A DNA stretch of 64,000 nucleotides from Stackebrandtia nassauensis DSM 44728 (lineage in GTDB: Bacteria; Actinomycetota; Actinomycetes; Mycobacteriales; Micromonosporaceae). Location: the NCBI RefSeq assembly GCF_000024545.1, contig NC_013947.1:2976001-3040000 (forward strand). Direction: 5' to 3'. Below, one piece after another: positions 8,936 through 17,701 of the stretch. The position numbers and the translations under genes are program-made. The notes below the pieces were generated by a model. It was not told the origin of the DNA and searched no databases. It saw only the letters and a list, made by a program, of their open reading frames with translations. Position 1 is the stretch's first letter. Each line of letters starts with the position of its first letter.

Positions 8936-9646
8936 ATGAGTCGCAAGTCGACGTTGGTCCTGCTGCACGCCATGGGCTCCAGCCACGCCATGTGGGATGC
9001 GCAGGTCGCCGAGCTGGCCGGTGAGTACGACATCCTCACCCCCGACCTGCCCGGCCACGGTCTGAACAAGACCCGGTTCACCATGGACACCGCCGCCGAA
9101 CAGGTGCTGAGCGTCATCCGCACCAACACTTCGGGCCGCGTGCACGTGATCGGAGCCTCCCTGGGCGCCTCGGTGGCGTTGCACGTCGCGCTGGCCGCGC
9201 CGGCCCGGGTCGCGGGGTTGCTGCTGTCGGGCGCCATGGTCGACGTGCCACGATGGACGATCCGGACGCAACGGCTGGTCACGAGGCTGGCGCCGGTTCA
9301 GGGTCTCGCGGTGGCCTCGGCGCGAGCGGTCAACCCCGCACGCCCCGGTGACCGCGACGCGTTGATCACCGACATCATCCGCGCCGGAAAACGCACCCAG
9401 CTCGACGCCCTGCGCGCCCTGGTCAAGGACGACGTGCGGCGGCGACTGGGACGCATCACCGTGCCGAGCCTGGTGTGCTGCGGCGATCGCGACCGCGTGA
9501 ACCTGCCGTCAATGGAGGTGCTCGCCGCGGAGATTCCGCACGCGACGAAACGTCTCATCCCCGACGCCGATCACCTGTGGAATCTGCAACGCCCCGAGGA
9601 CTGCACCAAGCTCATCCGCGAATTCGTCACCGAACATCCGAGCTGA
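8936..9646 (+). CDS. Alpha/beta-fold hydrolase
   Basis: The 236-residue protein has a typical alpha/beta hydrolase core. LVLLHAMGSS forms the oxyanion strand-loop, LTPDLPGHG follows, the nucleophile elbow is IGASLGAS (Ser near residue 80), and the acid/His region is CCGDRDRVNLP...DADHLWNLQRP. It resembles 3-oxoadipate enol-lactonase or esterase-like enzymes with no signal peptide. A TATAGC hexamer ends about nine bases before the ATG with no ribosome-binding site, suggesting a leaderless transcript. Substrate cannot be assigned. Confidence 0.87.
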   Translation: MSRKSTLVLLHAMGSSHAMWDAQVAELAGEYDILTPDLPGHGLNKTRFTMDTAAEQVLSVIRTNTSGRVHVIGASLGASVALHVALAAPARVAGLLLSGAMVDVPRWTIRTQRLVTRLAPVQGLAVASARAVNPARPGDRDALITDIIRAGKRTQLDALRALVKDDVRRRLGRITVPSLVCCGDRDRVNLPSMEVLAAEIPHATKRLIPDADHLWNLQRPEDCTKLIREFVTEHPS

Positions 9647-9658
9647 CCGCTGACCGGA

Positions 9659-10723
9659 TCAATCGGGCACGTAGGCCATGAGCCGGTGATCCCGCCAGCG
9701 CGAGTCCTCCTGGGTTCTGGCCACGACCTCGCCGTCGGCGTCGCAACGTTCCATGACGCCGTCGGCGTTCCGGGAAATCGATTCCCCGTTGGGGAGGAAC
9801 AGCACCTGGGTGGCGGGGTCCTTTCGCCGGTCGCGCAGCACCTTGCCCGAACCCGGATCGACGACGGCGTCACAGCGGGGAAATGAGACGTCGTCGTCTT
9901 CATGTGGGGCGGTCAGGCAAACGCGGTCGCCGTCGCGGCTGACCCCGGCGATGTCTGCCCAGTAGTCACCGGCGGCGTCGCGCAGTTTCCCAACCCCCTC
10001 CACGTCGTGGAACGACCCGTCCGGTGCCAGGTATCGCAGCCGAAAGGGTTCGCCGGTGGAGTAGTACAGGTCGTAGTCGCCGTCGGACCGTGCGACCGGG
10101 AAAGTCGGGCACAATGCGTCCGCGCGTTCGGTGATGGTCTCCAGCGGCGCCGTCGACTCCTCGGACTCGACGTTGTTCCACCTGACGGCACCGGTACTGC
10201 TGTCGGGATCGGGGGTGAGCAACAGCGGCGCGCCGTCGGGCGCCCACGTCGGTGCGACGCAGGAGTTGGAGGAGTGGGACAACAGCTTCTTCGTGTCTCC
10301 TGTAGACAGATCGGCGACCATGATGTCGGTGTCGCCGTTCCCCTGACGTTCCCAGGCCGCCCATTCGCCGTCCGCCGAAACCGAGATATCGCCGGTGATG
10401 TCCGACGACGGCACCGACAGCACTGTGGATTCCTCAGTACCGTCGCGGCGCACCAGCTCCGCGGCACCATCGTCCTCCGTGTCGTCGCGCAGGTACACGA
10501 ACGTCCCGTCGAAATCGCCGAACTCGGCGGCGTCCTCGCGGCGCTCGGCGAAGGACGTCGCCCCCACCACCGCCAGCGGCGCGGCCACAAGCAGTACGGC
10601 ACAGCCGATGAGGACGTTCCGGTTCCGGCGCCGCCGGGAACCCGCCCGCGCCCGGGCGGCGAGATCCGCGTCGCGCACTTCGCTGGCCATGTGGACCAGG
10701 TCGTCTCTGAACCGCGTGGTCAC
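9659..10723 (-). CDS. Single-pass membrane beta-propeller (TolB/WD40-like) protein, probable anti-sigma partner
   Basis: The GTG start at 10721-10723 overlaps the sigma-factor TGA (GTGA), so the two are translationally coupled. The 354-residue protein has a short basic cytoplasmic N terminus (~36 residues), one transmembrane helix (about 38-60) and a large extracytoplasmic part with repeated propeller blades such as SVSADGEWAAWERQGNGDTD and APTWAPDGAPLLL. It is clearly paralogous to the lipoprotein at 11297-12292, sharing the (C)VxPTWAxDG and SxDGxxVCL blades. Its position suggests it tethers or inhibits the sigma factor, but no classical anti-sigma zinc-finger (ZAS) motif was found. Confidence 0.82.
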   Translation of the reverse strand: MTTRFRDDLVHMASEVRDADLAARARAGSRRRRNRNVLIGCAVLLVAAPLAVVGATSFAERREDAAEFGDFDGTFVYLRDDTEDDGAAELVRRDGTEESTVLSVPSSDITGDISVSADGEWAAWERQGNGDTDIMVADLSTGDTKKLLSHSSNSCVAPTWAPDGAPLLLTPDPDSSTGAVRWNNVESEESTAPLETITERADALCPTFPVARSDGDYDLYYSTGEPFRLRYLAPDGSFHDVEGVGKLRDAAGDYWADIAGVSRDGDRVCLTAPHEDDDVSFPRCDAVVDPGSGKVLRDRRKDPATQVLFLPNGESISRNADGVMERCDADGEVVARTQEDSRWRDHRLMAYVPD

Positions 10724-11250
10724 GCGAAACTCCCTTCGGTCAGTTGCGCCAGTTCCGGCCGCTGACGGCGCAGCGCCGCCAACGCTTTGGCTGTCTGGCT
10801 CTTCACCGTCCCGTTGCTGCAACCGAGCATCTCCGCGGTCTGCGAGACACTGAGGTCCTCGTAGAACCGCAGGACGATGACGGCACGCTGCCGGGTCGTC
10901 AACTGCGCCAGCGCCTGCCCCAGCACCAGCCGCCGGGTCGCGTCCTCGGCGGAGTCCGGAGTGGAGACCCTCTCGTCGATCGGTTGCTCGTCGAAGTGTT
11001 CCTTCACCCGCCGTCTGCGCCACCACGCGACCTGGAGGTGGTACATCACCCTGCGGGTGTACATCTCGGCGCTCTCGGTGCGGTGCAGGCGTTTCCACGA
11101 GCGATGCGTCCGTTCCAGCGCCGACTGCACCAGGTCCTCGGCCAGGTGCTGGTCGCCGGTCAGCAGGTAGGCCGACCGCAACAGCCGCAGCGAACTTCCG
11201 CGCACGAACTCGTCGAATTCGTCCTCGGAGGTGCGTTTGCCCACCACCAT
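10720..11250 (-). CDS. ECF RNA polymerase sigma factor (SigE-like family)
   Basis: With the ATG at 11250 the protein is 176 residues, the usual size of the actinobacterial SigE-type ECF family. Region 2 includes LLRSAYLLTGDQHLAEDLVQSAL, and region 4 reads LAQLTTRQRAVIVLRFYEDLSVSQTAEML, then CSNGTVKSQTAKALAALR. A TTG start at 11319 would add 23 residues of unlikely sequence that overlap the upstream gene. It is the middle gene of a three-gene set, with a lipoprotein upstream and its membrane paralogue coupled downstream. Confidence 0.92.
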   Translation of the reverse strand: MVVGKRTSEDEFDEFVRGSSLRLLRSAYLLTGDQHLAEDLVQSALERTHRSWKRLHRTESAEMYTRRVMYHLQVAWWRRRRVKEHFDEQPIDERVSTPDSAEDATRRLVLGQALAQLTTRQRAVIVLRFYEDLSVSQTAEMLGCSNGTVKSQTAKALAALRRQRPELAQLTEGSFA

Positions 11251-11296
11251 CTCGCTTTCGCCGGTGCCCTTCGCCTGAACCGTCACCGTCAGGGGT

Positions 11297-12292
11297 CTAG
11301 CCCTCAGTGTGGTGGACAACGCTTGCTGCTATCAGATCGGTGTCGGCCAGTGCCTTCGGTTCGTCGAGCATCATCGGATCGCCCTTTCGGTCGGTGATGT
11401 CGGGGACGAACCGCAGTTCCCCACCGACGCGCTCCACCGCCGGCCCGTCGAGGTACTGGATCTGAAGCTCCTCATCGGGCCGCAGCGTCACATCGTGGGT
11501 GGCCACGTCGACGGCGACGTCACACGACAGTGCGCGACCGGCATCGTCCTGGTCGTCCTTGAGCCTGAGGCACACCTCGGAACCGTCCATACTGACCGCG
11601 TACAAGCCGTGCACGTCAGTGCCCAGTTCCTTCTCGACCGCCGCACCGACTCCGGTCTTCGCCACCTCCCCCTGCGGCGTCACGAACTCGACGTCGCCGC
11701 GTTCGGCGTTCCAGTAGAAGATGTCCGGCGCGTCCCCTTCGCCCGCGGCCTGGAGCGGATCACACCCGGCGATGGGTTTCGGATCGGATTTGCTCGTGGA
11801 GGGGACGTCGTAGGAACGAACCGTCTTGAAGTCATCCGCGGGCACCAGCAACTGCCCGCGTCCGTCCGCCGCCCACGTCGGTGTCACGCAAACGTCGTCG
11901 TCGACGGGGTAGTCGAGGGTTTCCTTCGTCTTGCCGGATTCCACGTAGTGCACCATGAGTTTCGTGCCGCCGCCCCGTTTCTCCACCCAGCTGACGAAGT
12001 TTCCGTACTTTGACACGTTCAGGGTCTCGTACATGAGCCCCTCACCCTCGACGAGGGTCTCCGGCTTCGCGTCGGGGTCACCGTTCCACCGCTGGAGTTT
12101 CACAGCGCCGTCTTCCGCACGGTCAAGGTAGAAGAGATAATCGAAGTACTTGCCGGTTGTGAACTTCTGCTGGTCCTCTTTGCCACCGTCAGCGGACTTG
12201 TCCTCGCCTGACCCCTTGGCACAACCAACGCTGGCGGCCAACACGACGGCGCCGACAAGGGACAGGATCTTGATACGACCGGGTTTCGACAT
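11297..12292 (-). CDS. Lipoprotein with beta-propeller-like domain, paralogue of the sigma-linked membrane protein
   Basis: Starting at 12292 the protein opens with MSKPGRIKILSLVGAVVLAASVGC, a lipoprotein signal with Cys24 as the lipidated residue; an upstream in-frame ATG at 12325 would spoil this signal. The mature part has propeller-type blades (APTWAADGRGQLLVP-like, VSMDGSEVCLRL) that align with the membrane protein at 9659-10723. It is transcribed just ahead of the sigma factor (46-base gap). It could act as the exterior sensor of the system. Function unproven. Confidence 0.78.
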   Translation of the reverse strand: MSKPGRIKILSLVGAVVLAASVGCAKGSGEDKSADGGKEDQQKFTTGKYFDYLFYLDRAEDGAVKLQRWNGDPDAKPETLVEGEGLMYETLNVSKYGNFVSWVEKRGGGTKLMVHYVESGKTKETLDYPVDDDVCVTPTWAADGRGQLLVPADDFKTVRSYDVPSTSKSDPKPIAGCDPLQAAGEGDAPDIFYWNAERGDVEFVTPQGEVAKTGVGAAVEKELGTDVHGLYAVSMDGSEVCLRLKDDQDDAGRALSCDVAVDVATHDVTLRPDEELQIQYLDGPAVERVGGELRFVPDITDRKGDPMMLDEPKALADTDLIAASVVHHTEG

Positions 12293-12459
12293 GCTCGGAG
12301 TTCGCTCCTCGGGGGTGATCGTCATTCGCGGACCCCGTTAAAGATGTGAGCCATCCCGATTCGGTTGCCGCCTGACGCGAGAAAGTTCTGGCCACCCGGC
12401 ACCCCGGACTGGCCACTCGACAGTGCCGGGGGAGAAGGTCGGATCCATACGGTCGGGGA

Positions 12460-13704
12460 ATGACCTCCACATCCATTGCGGCGCAGCGGCAAAGCACCGA
12501 CAACCGCATCGCCGAGCTGGACGCGCTGCGCGGCTTCGCGCTGCTGGGCATCCTGATCGCCAACGTCGTCGCCGTCGCCGCACTGCTGACGATCGTCGGT
12601 TCCGGCGAGAACCTGAAGCTCATATTCGACGCCCCGATCGACCGGGCCGTCACCGGCACGGTCACCGCACTGTTCCTGGGCAAGTTCTACCTGCTGTTCT
12701 CGTTCCTGTTCGGATACTCGTTCACGCTCCAGATCACCGCCGCCGAACGGGTCGGCGTCTCGGCCAGGGCCAGGCTCTTGCGCCGCTGCGCCGCGCTGTT
12801 CCTCATCGGACTGGCGCACGTGTTCCTGCTGTGGTTCGGGGACATCCTGACCCTGTACGCGGTCCTGTGCCTGGTGCTCATCGCCATGCGCCGGGTCCGG
12901 CCGATCACTGCCGTGATCACCGGATGCGTCCTCTACCTGGCCTTCGCGTCCCTGTTCCTCCTGGGCGGCGACGAAAGCGGCGGCGATGACCTTCCGTTCC
13001 TGCAAGCCCAGACGTTCCACGACGCCTACACCGGCAGCGCCGCTGACACCTTCGCCGCCCAGCTGGCGATCGCGCCGTCCTTCATCGGATTCATCTGGCT
13101 GGCCCAGGGAGTCACCGCGCTCGCGCTGTTCCTGTTGGGCATGGCCGCCGGAAAACGGCGCCTGTTCGAACGCCGGGACACCATCCGCCGCTGGTCGCCG
13201 TGGGTGATGTGGATCGGTCTCGGCGTCGGTCTGCCGGTGGCCGCCGCGACGCTGGCCGCCGAGATGGGTTGGATCGAGATGTCCAGCGCACTGGAAGGCA
13301 TTCAGTTCCTGGTCAACCCACTGATGACCTTCGCGTACATCGCCGTCCTGCTGCGCCTGGCCGCCGGAAAGCACACCTCGCGACTGGTCGCCTGGCTCGC
13401 CCCCGCCGGACGCATGGCCGCCTCCAACTACATCGGACAGTCCGTGGTCTTCATGCTGATCTACACCGGCTACGGTCTGGCCCTTGTCGACGACATCCCC
13501 CCGGCCGGGCTGATCGGCATCGCGCTGTTGACCTTCACCGCACAACTGGCCGCGAGCGCCTGGTGGATGCGCCGCTTCGCCTACGGCCCGGTCGAAGGAC
13601 TACTGCGGGCGGCCACCAACTGGACCGCCCCGACCTGGCGCCGCCGGACCAGAACCCACGACGCCGCTGCCGCGCCATGCGCGACCGCGAACCCGAGGGA
13701 CTAG
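12460..13704 (+). CDS. DUF418-family multi-pass membrane protein
   Basis: The 414-residue protein opens with RIAELDALRGFALLGILIAN, the hallmark of the YeiB/DUF418 family, which is related to acyltransferase-3-like membrane proteins. About eight to ten hydrophobic helices follow. The conserved C-terminal DUF418 block is present (LAPAGRMAASNYIGQSV, ...AYGPVEGLLRAAT). The molecular activity of this family is not established. It is divergent from the sigma-factor group with a 167-bp gap that shows no strong promoter by eye. Confidence 0.88.
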   Translation: MTSTSIAAQRQSTDNRIAELDALRGFALLGILIANVVAVAALLTIVGSGENLKLIFDAPIDRAVTGTVTALFLGKFYLLFSFLFGYSFTLQITAAERVGVSARARLLRRCAALFLIGLAHVFLLWFGDILTLYAVLCLVLIAMRRVRPITAVITGCVLYLAFASLFLLGGDESGGDDLPFLQAQTFHDAYTGSAADTFAAQLAIAPSFIGFIWLAQGVTALALFLLGMAAGKRRLFERRDTIRRWSPWVMWIGLGVGLPVAAATLAAEMGWIEMSSALEGIQFLVNPLMTFAYIAVLLRLAAGKHTSRLVAWLAPAGRMAASNYIGQSVVFMLIYTGYGLALVDDIPPAGLIGIALLTFTAQLAASAWWMRRFAYGPVEGLLRAATNWTAPTWRRRTRTHDAAAAPCATANPRD

Positions 13705-13893
13705 GGGAGCGTCCCGATCGCGGTGGCCAGCAACGCACCCCGCGCCCTGCTGGACACGACGTTGAAGTGCGCCGGACTGGCCGACCTCGTCACCGTGACG
13801 CTCAGCGCGGACGACGTCGTCTGCCCCAAACCCGCCCCGGACATCTATCTCGCGGCATGCCGGGCCATCGGTCAACCTCCTGGCTCGACGGGG
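13705..13893 (+). pseudogene. Remnant of a HAD-superfamily phosphatase (beta-phosphoglucomutase-like) gene
   Basis: Translating from 13705 gives GSVPIAVASNAPRALLDTTL, then a stretch ending in the KPAPDIYLAACRAIG motif around 13828-13872. This reproduces HAD motif II (VASN) and motif III (KPxPDxYL) in correct order and spacing. Motif I with the nucleophile Asp is missing upstream, and motif IV is missing downstream, where the frame runs into unrelated sequence. There is no plausible start except the internal GTG at 13723, after motif II has begun. I read this as a decayed internal fragment left after deletions on both sides. Confidence 0.6.
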
Positions 13894-13939
13894 AGTGACC
13901 CGGGCACTTTGAGGCAGACCAAATGGAACACTGGTGCGT

Positions 13940-15640
13940 ATGAACGTGACGGATGCGTACCGGGCGAGCCGTGACCAGTTGCTGGATCTGCGCGGTGACC
14001 ATGAGCGCGCGGTTGCCGAGTTCCAGTGGCCCGATATGGGGGAGCGGTTCAATTGGGCCGTGGACTGGTTCGACGTCATCGCTCGCGGCAACGACGGTAC
14101 GGCTTTGTTGCTGGCCGAGGCGGACGGTTCGACGACGCGGCGAAGCTTCGCCGAGATGTCCCAGGCATCCGACCGGCTGGCCGGTTGGCTTGCGGAGCGC
14201 GGTGTCGGCAAGGGCGATCCGGTGGTGCTGATGCTCGGCAACCAGGTTGAACTGTGGGAGTCGATGCTCGCGGTCATGAAGTTGGGCGCGGTGATCATGC
14301 CGACCACGACCGCGGTCGGCCCGGCGGACCTGGTTGACCGGATCAGCCGGGGCGGTGCCCGGCACGTCATCTGCAACGCGGCGGACGTGCCGAAGTTCGA
14401 TGCCGTGCCCGGTGAGTACACCAGGATCAGTGTGGGTGAGGCCGCGGGATGGCAGGACTTGCGTAGTACCGCAGCGGTTTCGCACGCGCCGGTGGATCAC
14501 CCTGGTACGGCGCCTGGCGATCCGTTGCTGCTGTACTTCACGTCGGGAACCACGTCGCGGCCGAAGCTGGTGGGGCACACTCAGGTCTCCTACCCGGTGG
14601 GCCATCTGTCTACTATGTACTACTTGGGGCTTGAACCCGGCGATGTGCATCTGAACATCTCCTCGCCGGGATGGGCCAAGCACGCGTGGTCGTGCTTCTT
14701 CGCGCCGTGGATCGCCGAGGCGACGGTGTTCGTGTACAACTACCAGCGATTCGACGCCGTAGCGCTGCTGCGCCAGCTCCGCGAGCAGCGGGTCACGTCG
14801 TTCTGCGCGCCGCCGACGGTGTGGCGGATGCTGATCAACGCCGAGCTCGGGGAGCGGCCAGCCGACCTGCGCGAGGCCGTCGCGGCTGGCGAGCCACTCA
14901 ATCCGGAGGTGATCGAGCAGGTTCGCCAGGCGTGGGGGCTGACCATCCGGGACGGGTTCGGGCAGACCGAGACCACCGCCCAGGTCGGCAACACCCCGGG
15001 ATCCCCGGTGAAGCCGGGCTCGATGGGCCGACCACTGCCGGGCGTCCCGGTGGTCCTGGTCGACCCGGCCACCGGGCGTCGCGTGGAAGCCCCCGGCGAG
15101 GGCGAGATCTGCCTTGACCTCGACCGGAAACCGCTGCCGTTGATGACCGGCTATCAAGGTGACCGCGAACTCAACGCCGAGGCGATGTCCGGCGGCTTCT
15201 ACCACTCCGGGGACGTGGCCAAGATCGATGCCGACGGGTACATCACCTACATCGGACGCACCGACGACGTGTTCAAGGCCAGCGACTACAAGATCAGCCC
15301 CTTCGAGCTGGAGTCGGTGCTCATCGAGCACCCGGCGGTCGCCGAGGCGGCCGTGGTTCCGGCTCCCGATCCGGTGAGGTTGGCGGTTCCCAAGGCATAC
15401 ATCGCGCTGGCACCGGGGCATTCGCCCACACAGGAGACCGCGCGATCGATCCTGCGTTACGCCCGCGAGAATCTCGCGCCGTACCAACGCGTCCGTCGCA
15501 TCGAGTTTCGCGAGCTGCCCAAGACGATCTCCGGCAAGATCCGCCGCGTCGAGCTGCGTTCCCGCGAAGAACAACTGGGCAACGACTCAGGAGCCGACGG
15601 CGAATGGCGCGACGACCAGTTCCCCGAGCTCAAGGGGTGA
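13940..15640 (+). CDS. AMP-forming acyl-CoA synthetase (acetyl/medium-chain acyl-CoA ligase family)
   Basis: The ~566-residue ligase has the P-loop-like A3 motif YFTSGTTSRPK, the A5 motif DGFGQTETT, the A7/A8 segment SGDVAKIDADGYITYIGRTDDVFK, and the C-terminal catalytic lysine in LPKTISGKIRR. The size and the ISSPGWAKHAWSCFFAPW segment match medium-chain/benzoate-type acyl-CoA ligases. ATG at 13940 is preferred over GTG at 13934; no Shine-Dalgarno is visible, so translation may be leaderless. It converts a carboxylic acid, ATP and CoA to acyl-CoA. It stands alone, so the acid cannot be named. Confidence 0.92.
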   Translation: MNVTDAYRASRDQLLDLRGDHERAVAEFQWPDMGERFNWAVDWFDVIARGNDGTALLLAEADGSTTRRSFAEMSQASDRLAGWLAERGVGKGDPVVLMLGNQVELWESMLAVMKLGAVIMPTTTAVGPADLVDRISRGGARHVICNAADVPKFDAVPGEYTRISVGEAAGWQDLRSTAAVSHAPVDHPGTAPGDPLLLYFTSGTTSRPKLVGHTQVSYPVGHLSTMYYLGLEPGDVHLNISSPGWAKHAWSCFFAPWIAEATVFVYNYQRFDAVALLRQLREQRVTSFCAPPTVWRMLINAELGERPADLREAVAAGEPLNPEVIEQVRQAWGLTIRDGFGQTETTAQVGNTPGSPVKPGSMGRPLPGVPVVLVDPATGRRVEAPGEGEICLDLDRKPLPLMTGYQGDRELNAEAMSGGFYHSGDVAKIDADGYITYIGRTDDVFKASDYKISPFELESVLIEHPAVAEAAVVPAPDPVRLAVPKAYIALAPGHSPTQETARSILRYARENLAPYQRVRRIEFRELPKTISGKIRRVELRSREEQLGNDSGADGEWRDDQFPELKG

Positions 15641-15685
15641 ATGCCAACCGTGGAGCGGGTCTTCGACCGATTGGGCACCGGACAT

Positions 15686-15730
15686 GAAAAATCCGGAGGG
15701 CATCTCAGGAATCGAGATACCCTCCGGATT
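15686..15730 (-). terminator. Rho-independent terminator after tRNA-Val
   Basis: A perfect 11-bp stem (AATCCGGAGGG / CCCTCCGGATT, 15690-15700 and 15720-15730) continues after a single mismatch into ATCTC/GAGAT with a 7-base loop. On the minus strand the stem is followed by a run of five T residues, so it terminates tRNA-Val transcription. On the plus strand, after the acyl-CoA ligase, no T-run follows, although the stem could still protect the mRNA end. Confidence 0.85.
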
Positions 15731-15737
15731 GGACCTG

Positions 15738-15809
15738 TGGTCGATACTGGGATCGAACCAGTGACCCCTCGCGTGTGAAGCGAGTGCTCTCCCGCTGAGC
15801 TAATCGACC
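15738..15809 (-). tRNA. tRNA-Val (anticodon CAC)
   Basis: Read on the minus strand, the 72-nt gene folds as a full cloverleaf: acceptor GGTCGAT/ATCGACC, D-stem GCTC/GAGC, anticodon stem CTCGC/GCGAG with loop TTCACAC (anticodon CAC, codon GUG), and T-arm ACTGG-TTCGATC-CCAGT. The discriminator base is A and CCA is not encoded. A strong terminator follows. Confidence 0.97.
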
Positions 15810-15867
15810 GTGGTGCTCGGATACTTTAACCGACCCATGATGGCCCGTTGCGGGAGGGTGGCGCACC

Positions 15868-17073
15868 TTATTTATGGGTGGTCGTGGCCAGGATGGTGGT
15901 GGTCTGGGCGAGCTCGGTGTGGAGGCGGGGTGACGTGCAGGCGCGGGCCAGGGTGGCGGCTTCGGTGAGTTCGGCGGTGGCCGAGACGGGGTCGTCGGCG
16001 TGGAGGTAGGCGTGGGCCAGGGCCAGACGGGTGAGGGCCAGTTCGCGGGTGTGGTAGACGGACACTTCGGACAGTGCTTGCCGGAGTTGGTCCAGGGCGC
16101 GGTTGGCGTTGGTGGTGCGGTCGATGTCGTGGCGGGCGAGGGTGAGGTGGCAGAGTCCGGCGTGCCAGTGCCAGAGGTGGTTGTCGCTGTAGGTGGACGG
16201 GTTTGCCATCAGTGGACTGTCGAGTTCGGTCAGTAGCTTGTGGGCGGTGGCGAGTGCGCCGGTGGTCTGGTCGGGCTCGGCGGAGGCCGCGTGGGCGTGG
16301 GCCTGGGCGAGCAGGGACCAGACGGTGGCGGTGGGCGCGTGGGGGGCCAGTTGTTCGGCGCGGGTGGCGAGGGTGAGAGCGGTGGGGGCGTTGTCGCGGT
16401 GGGCGTAGACGATGGCGGTGCGGGCGCACATCTCGGCCGACAGGGCGGGGTCGCCGCCGTCGAGGGCCCAGCGGCCCGCGCAGTCGTTCCAGTAGAGGGC
16501 TCCGGCCTCGTCGAGGGAGTCGAGGCGGATGGCGGCGGCCAGCCGGGCGAAGCGGGCCGCCGTGCGCAGCAGGCCGCCGGAGAGGGACTCGGGGCTGCCG
16601 ATGTGGCGGCCGATGATCTCCTGGGCCTGGCGTTCGACGGATTCGCCGAGGTGGTGGCCGCCCATGGTGGCGGCGACCTCGGCGTAGGCCTCGGCGAGGC
16701 GGTTGAGGGAGACCGTGGCGTGGGCGGGGGCCGCGGCGGGCAGGGCCGTGGTGCGCGCGGTGGTGGGGGAGATGGTGGGCAGCGGAGCCCCGACCGTGGC
16801 CACCGGTGGGCCCGGGTCGGTGGCCACGAGGGTGAGCAGGTCGGCCAGTTCGCCGCCGGTGTCGAGCAGGTCGTCGCACTGTCGGGCGATGTCGAGGCTG
16901 GGGCGGCGGCGGGAGCTTTCGAGTTTGGAGACGTAGGAGCCGTCCAGGTTCAGGTCGCGGGCGAGTTCGGCCTGGGTCAGCTGCCGGGTGAGCCGCCAGT
17001 ACTTGAGGCGTTTGCCGAAGTGGCCCGCGATGAGGTCGAGCTGGGTGGCGGTCGAGGGATCGGGTCCGGGCAT
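15868..17073 (-). CDS. XRE-family helix-turn-helix regulator with TPR-like C-terminal domain
   Basis: Starting at 17073 (AGGAAGAGCAGG just upstream) the 401-residue protein has a Cro/CI-type HTH at about residues 20-75 (LKYWRLTRQLTQAELARDLN, then GSYVSKLESSRRRPS). An alanine/proline-rich linker (~90-125) and a long helical TPR-like region full of alanine follow. This architecture is common in actinobacterial regulators that sense peptides or other small ligands. The regulator is divergent from the histidine-kinase operon across a 628-bp gap. Target and ligand unknown. Confidence 0.85.
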   Translation of the reverse strand: MPGPDPSTATQLDLIAGHFGKRLKYWRLTRQLTQAELARDLNLDGSYVSKLESSRRRPSLDIARQCDDLLDTGGELADLLTLVATDPGPPVATVGAPLPTISPTTARTTALPAAAPAHATVSLNRLAEAYAEVAATMGGHHLGESVERQAQEIIGRHIGSPESLSGGLLRTAARFARLAAAIRLDSLDEAGALYWNDCAGRWALDGGDPALSAEMCARTAIVYAHRDNAPTALTLATRAEQLAPHAPTATVWSLLAQAHAHAASAEPDQTTGALATAHKLLTELDSPLMANPSTYSDNHLWHWHAGLCHLTLARHDIDRTTNANRALDQLRQALSEVSVYHTRELALTRLALAHAYLHADDPVSATAELTEAATLARACTSPRLHTELAQTTTILATTTHK

Positions 17074-17701
17074 CCTGCTCTTCCTGGGGTGGGGGTGGTG
17101 AAGGCCGGACTTCGTGGCGACCTCGGGCACCAATCGTACTGATCGGTACCGAAATGGCCACAATTGCTGAATAAAGATTCAGCGGCGTTCAGTTAAGAAG
17201 TGATTTCACTGAGTCGCGGAACGGTCCGGGTTTTCCAGCGCACTGAGCGTGAGATACGCGTGGCCGGACGCCTGGGGTAAATGTCGTAAATGTTCCTGCG
17301 TGGTTCTGATGTCCTTTTTGACCTAGGTCAAACGAATTAGTCGTATGCGGAGATTGGGGTGAGGTCGACTGGTGCAGATGAAGCGTGATCATGTATGTTC
17401 GGTCACCAATAAAGCCCCATTGGTCGGATTCTTTCGTGAGGATGCGTCGATGTCTGACTTCGCTGAGTGTTCGTGGAGATCGTCGCAGTCCCCGCGGGTT
17501 CCGGCCCCCTACGGTATTCGCGTGAATCGATGGCTCGAGATGGACACCAGGCGCACATGCTAGTGCATCGCATGCGCGAGGAGGCCGCCGGATGTTTAAG
17601 ACCGGCGTTGCCAACGGATCCTGCCGCGAGATAACGGCGGGTAGGTCGACAACAGGATCTAATTTGGATAAGAGTTTCCCCATGCCGGCGGGAGCCGGAG
17701 A
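17074..17701. other. 628-bp non-coding region between the XRE regulator and the nitrate-sensor kinase operon
   Basis: I find no convincing gene here; short open frames lack actinobacterial third-position GC bias and homology. The sequence is AT-richer than its flanks between about 17160 and 17440. It contains the palindrome at 17317-17332 and ends with GGGAGCCGGAGA before the kinase ATG. A long untranslated leader or a small RNA is possible, but I see no definite structure. Confidence 0.6.
17317..17332. promoter_or_regulatory. 16-bp perfect palindrome, probable operator
   Basis: TTTGACCTAGGTCAAA is a perfect 16-bp inverted repeat with no spacer, embedded in an AT-richer patch about 245 bp upstream of the XRE start and 370 bp upstream of the kinase start. 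A homodimeric repressor site is the natural reading. Which protein binds it is unknown. Confidence 0.55.

Noticed and set aside
17372-17563. 63-codon open frame upstream of the sensor kinase
   Set aside because: It has no GC-rich third-position bias, no clear ribosome-binding site and no recognisable protein pattern. It lies in an AT-richer non-coding gap.
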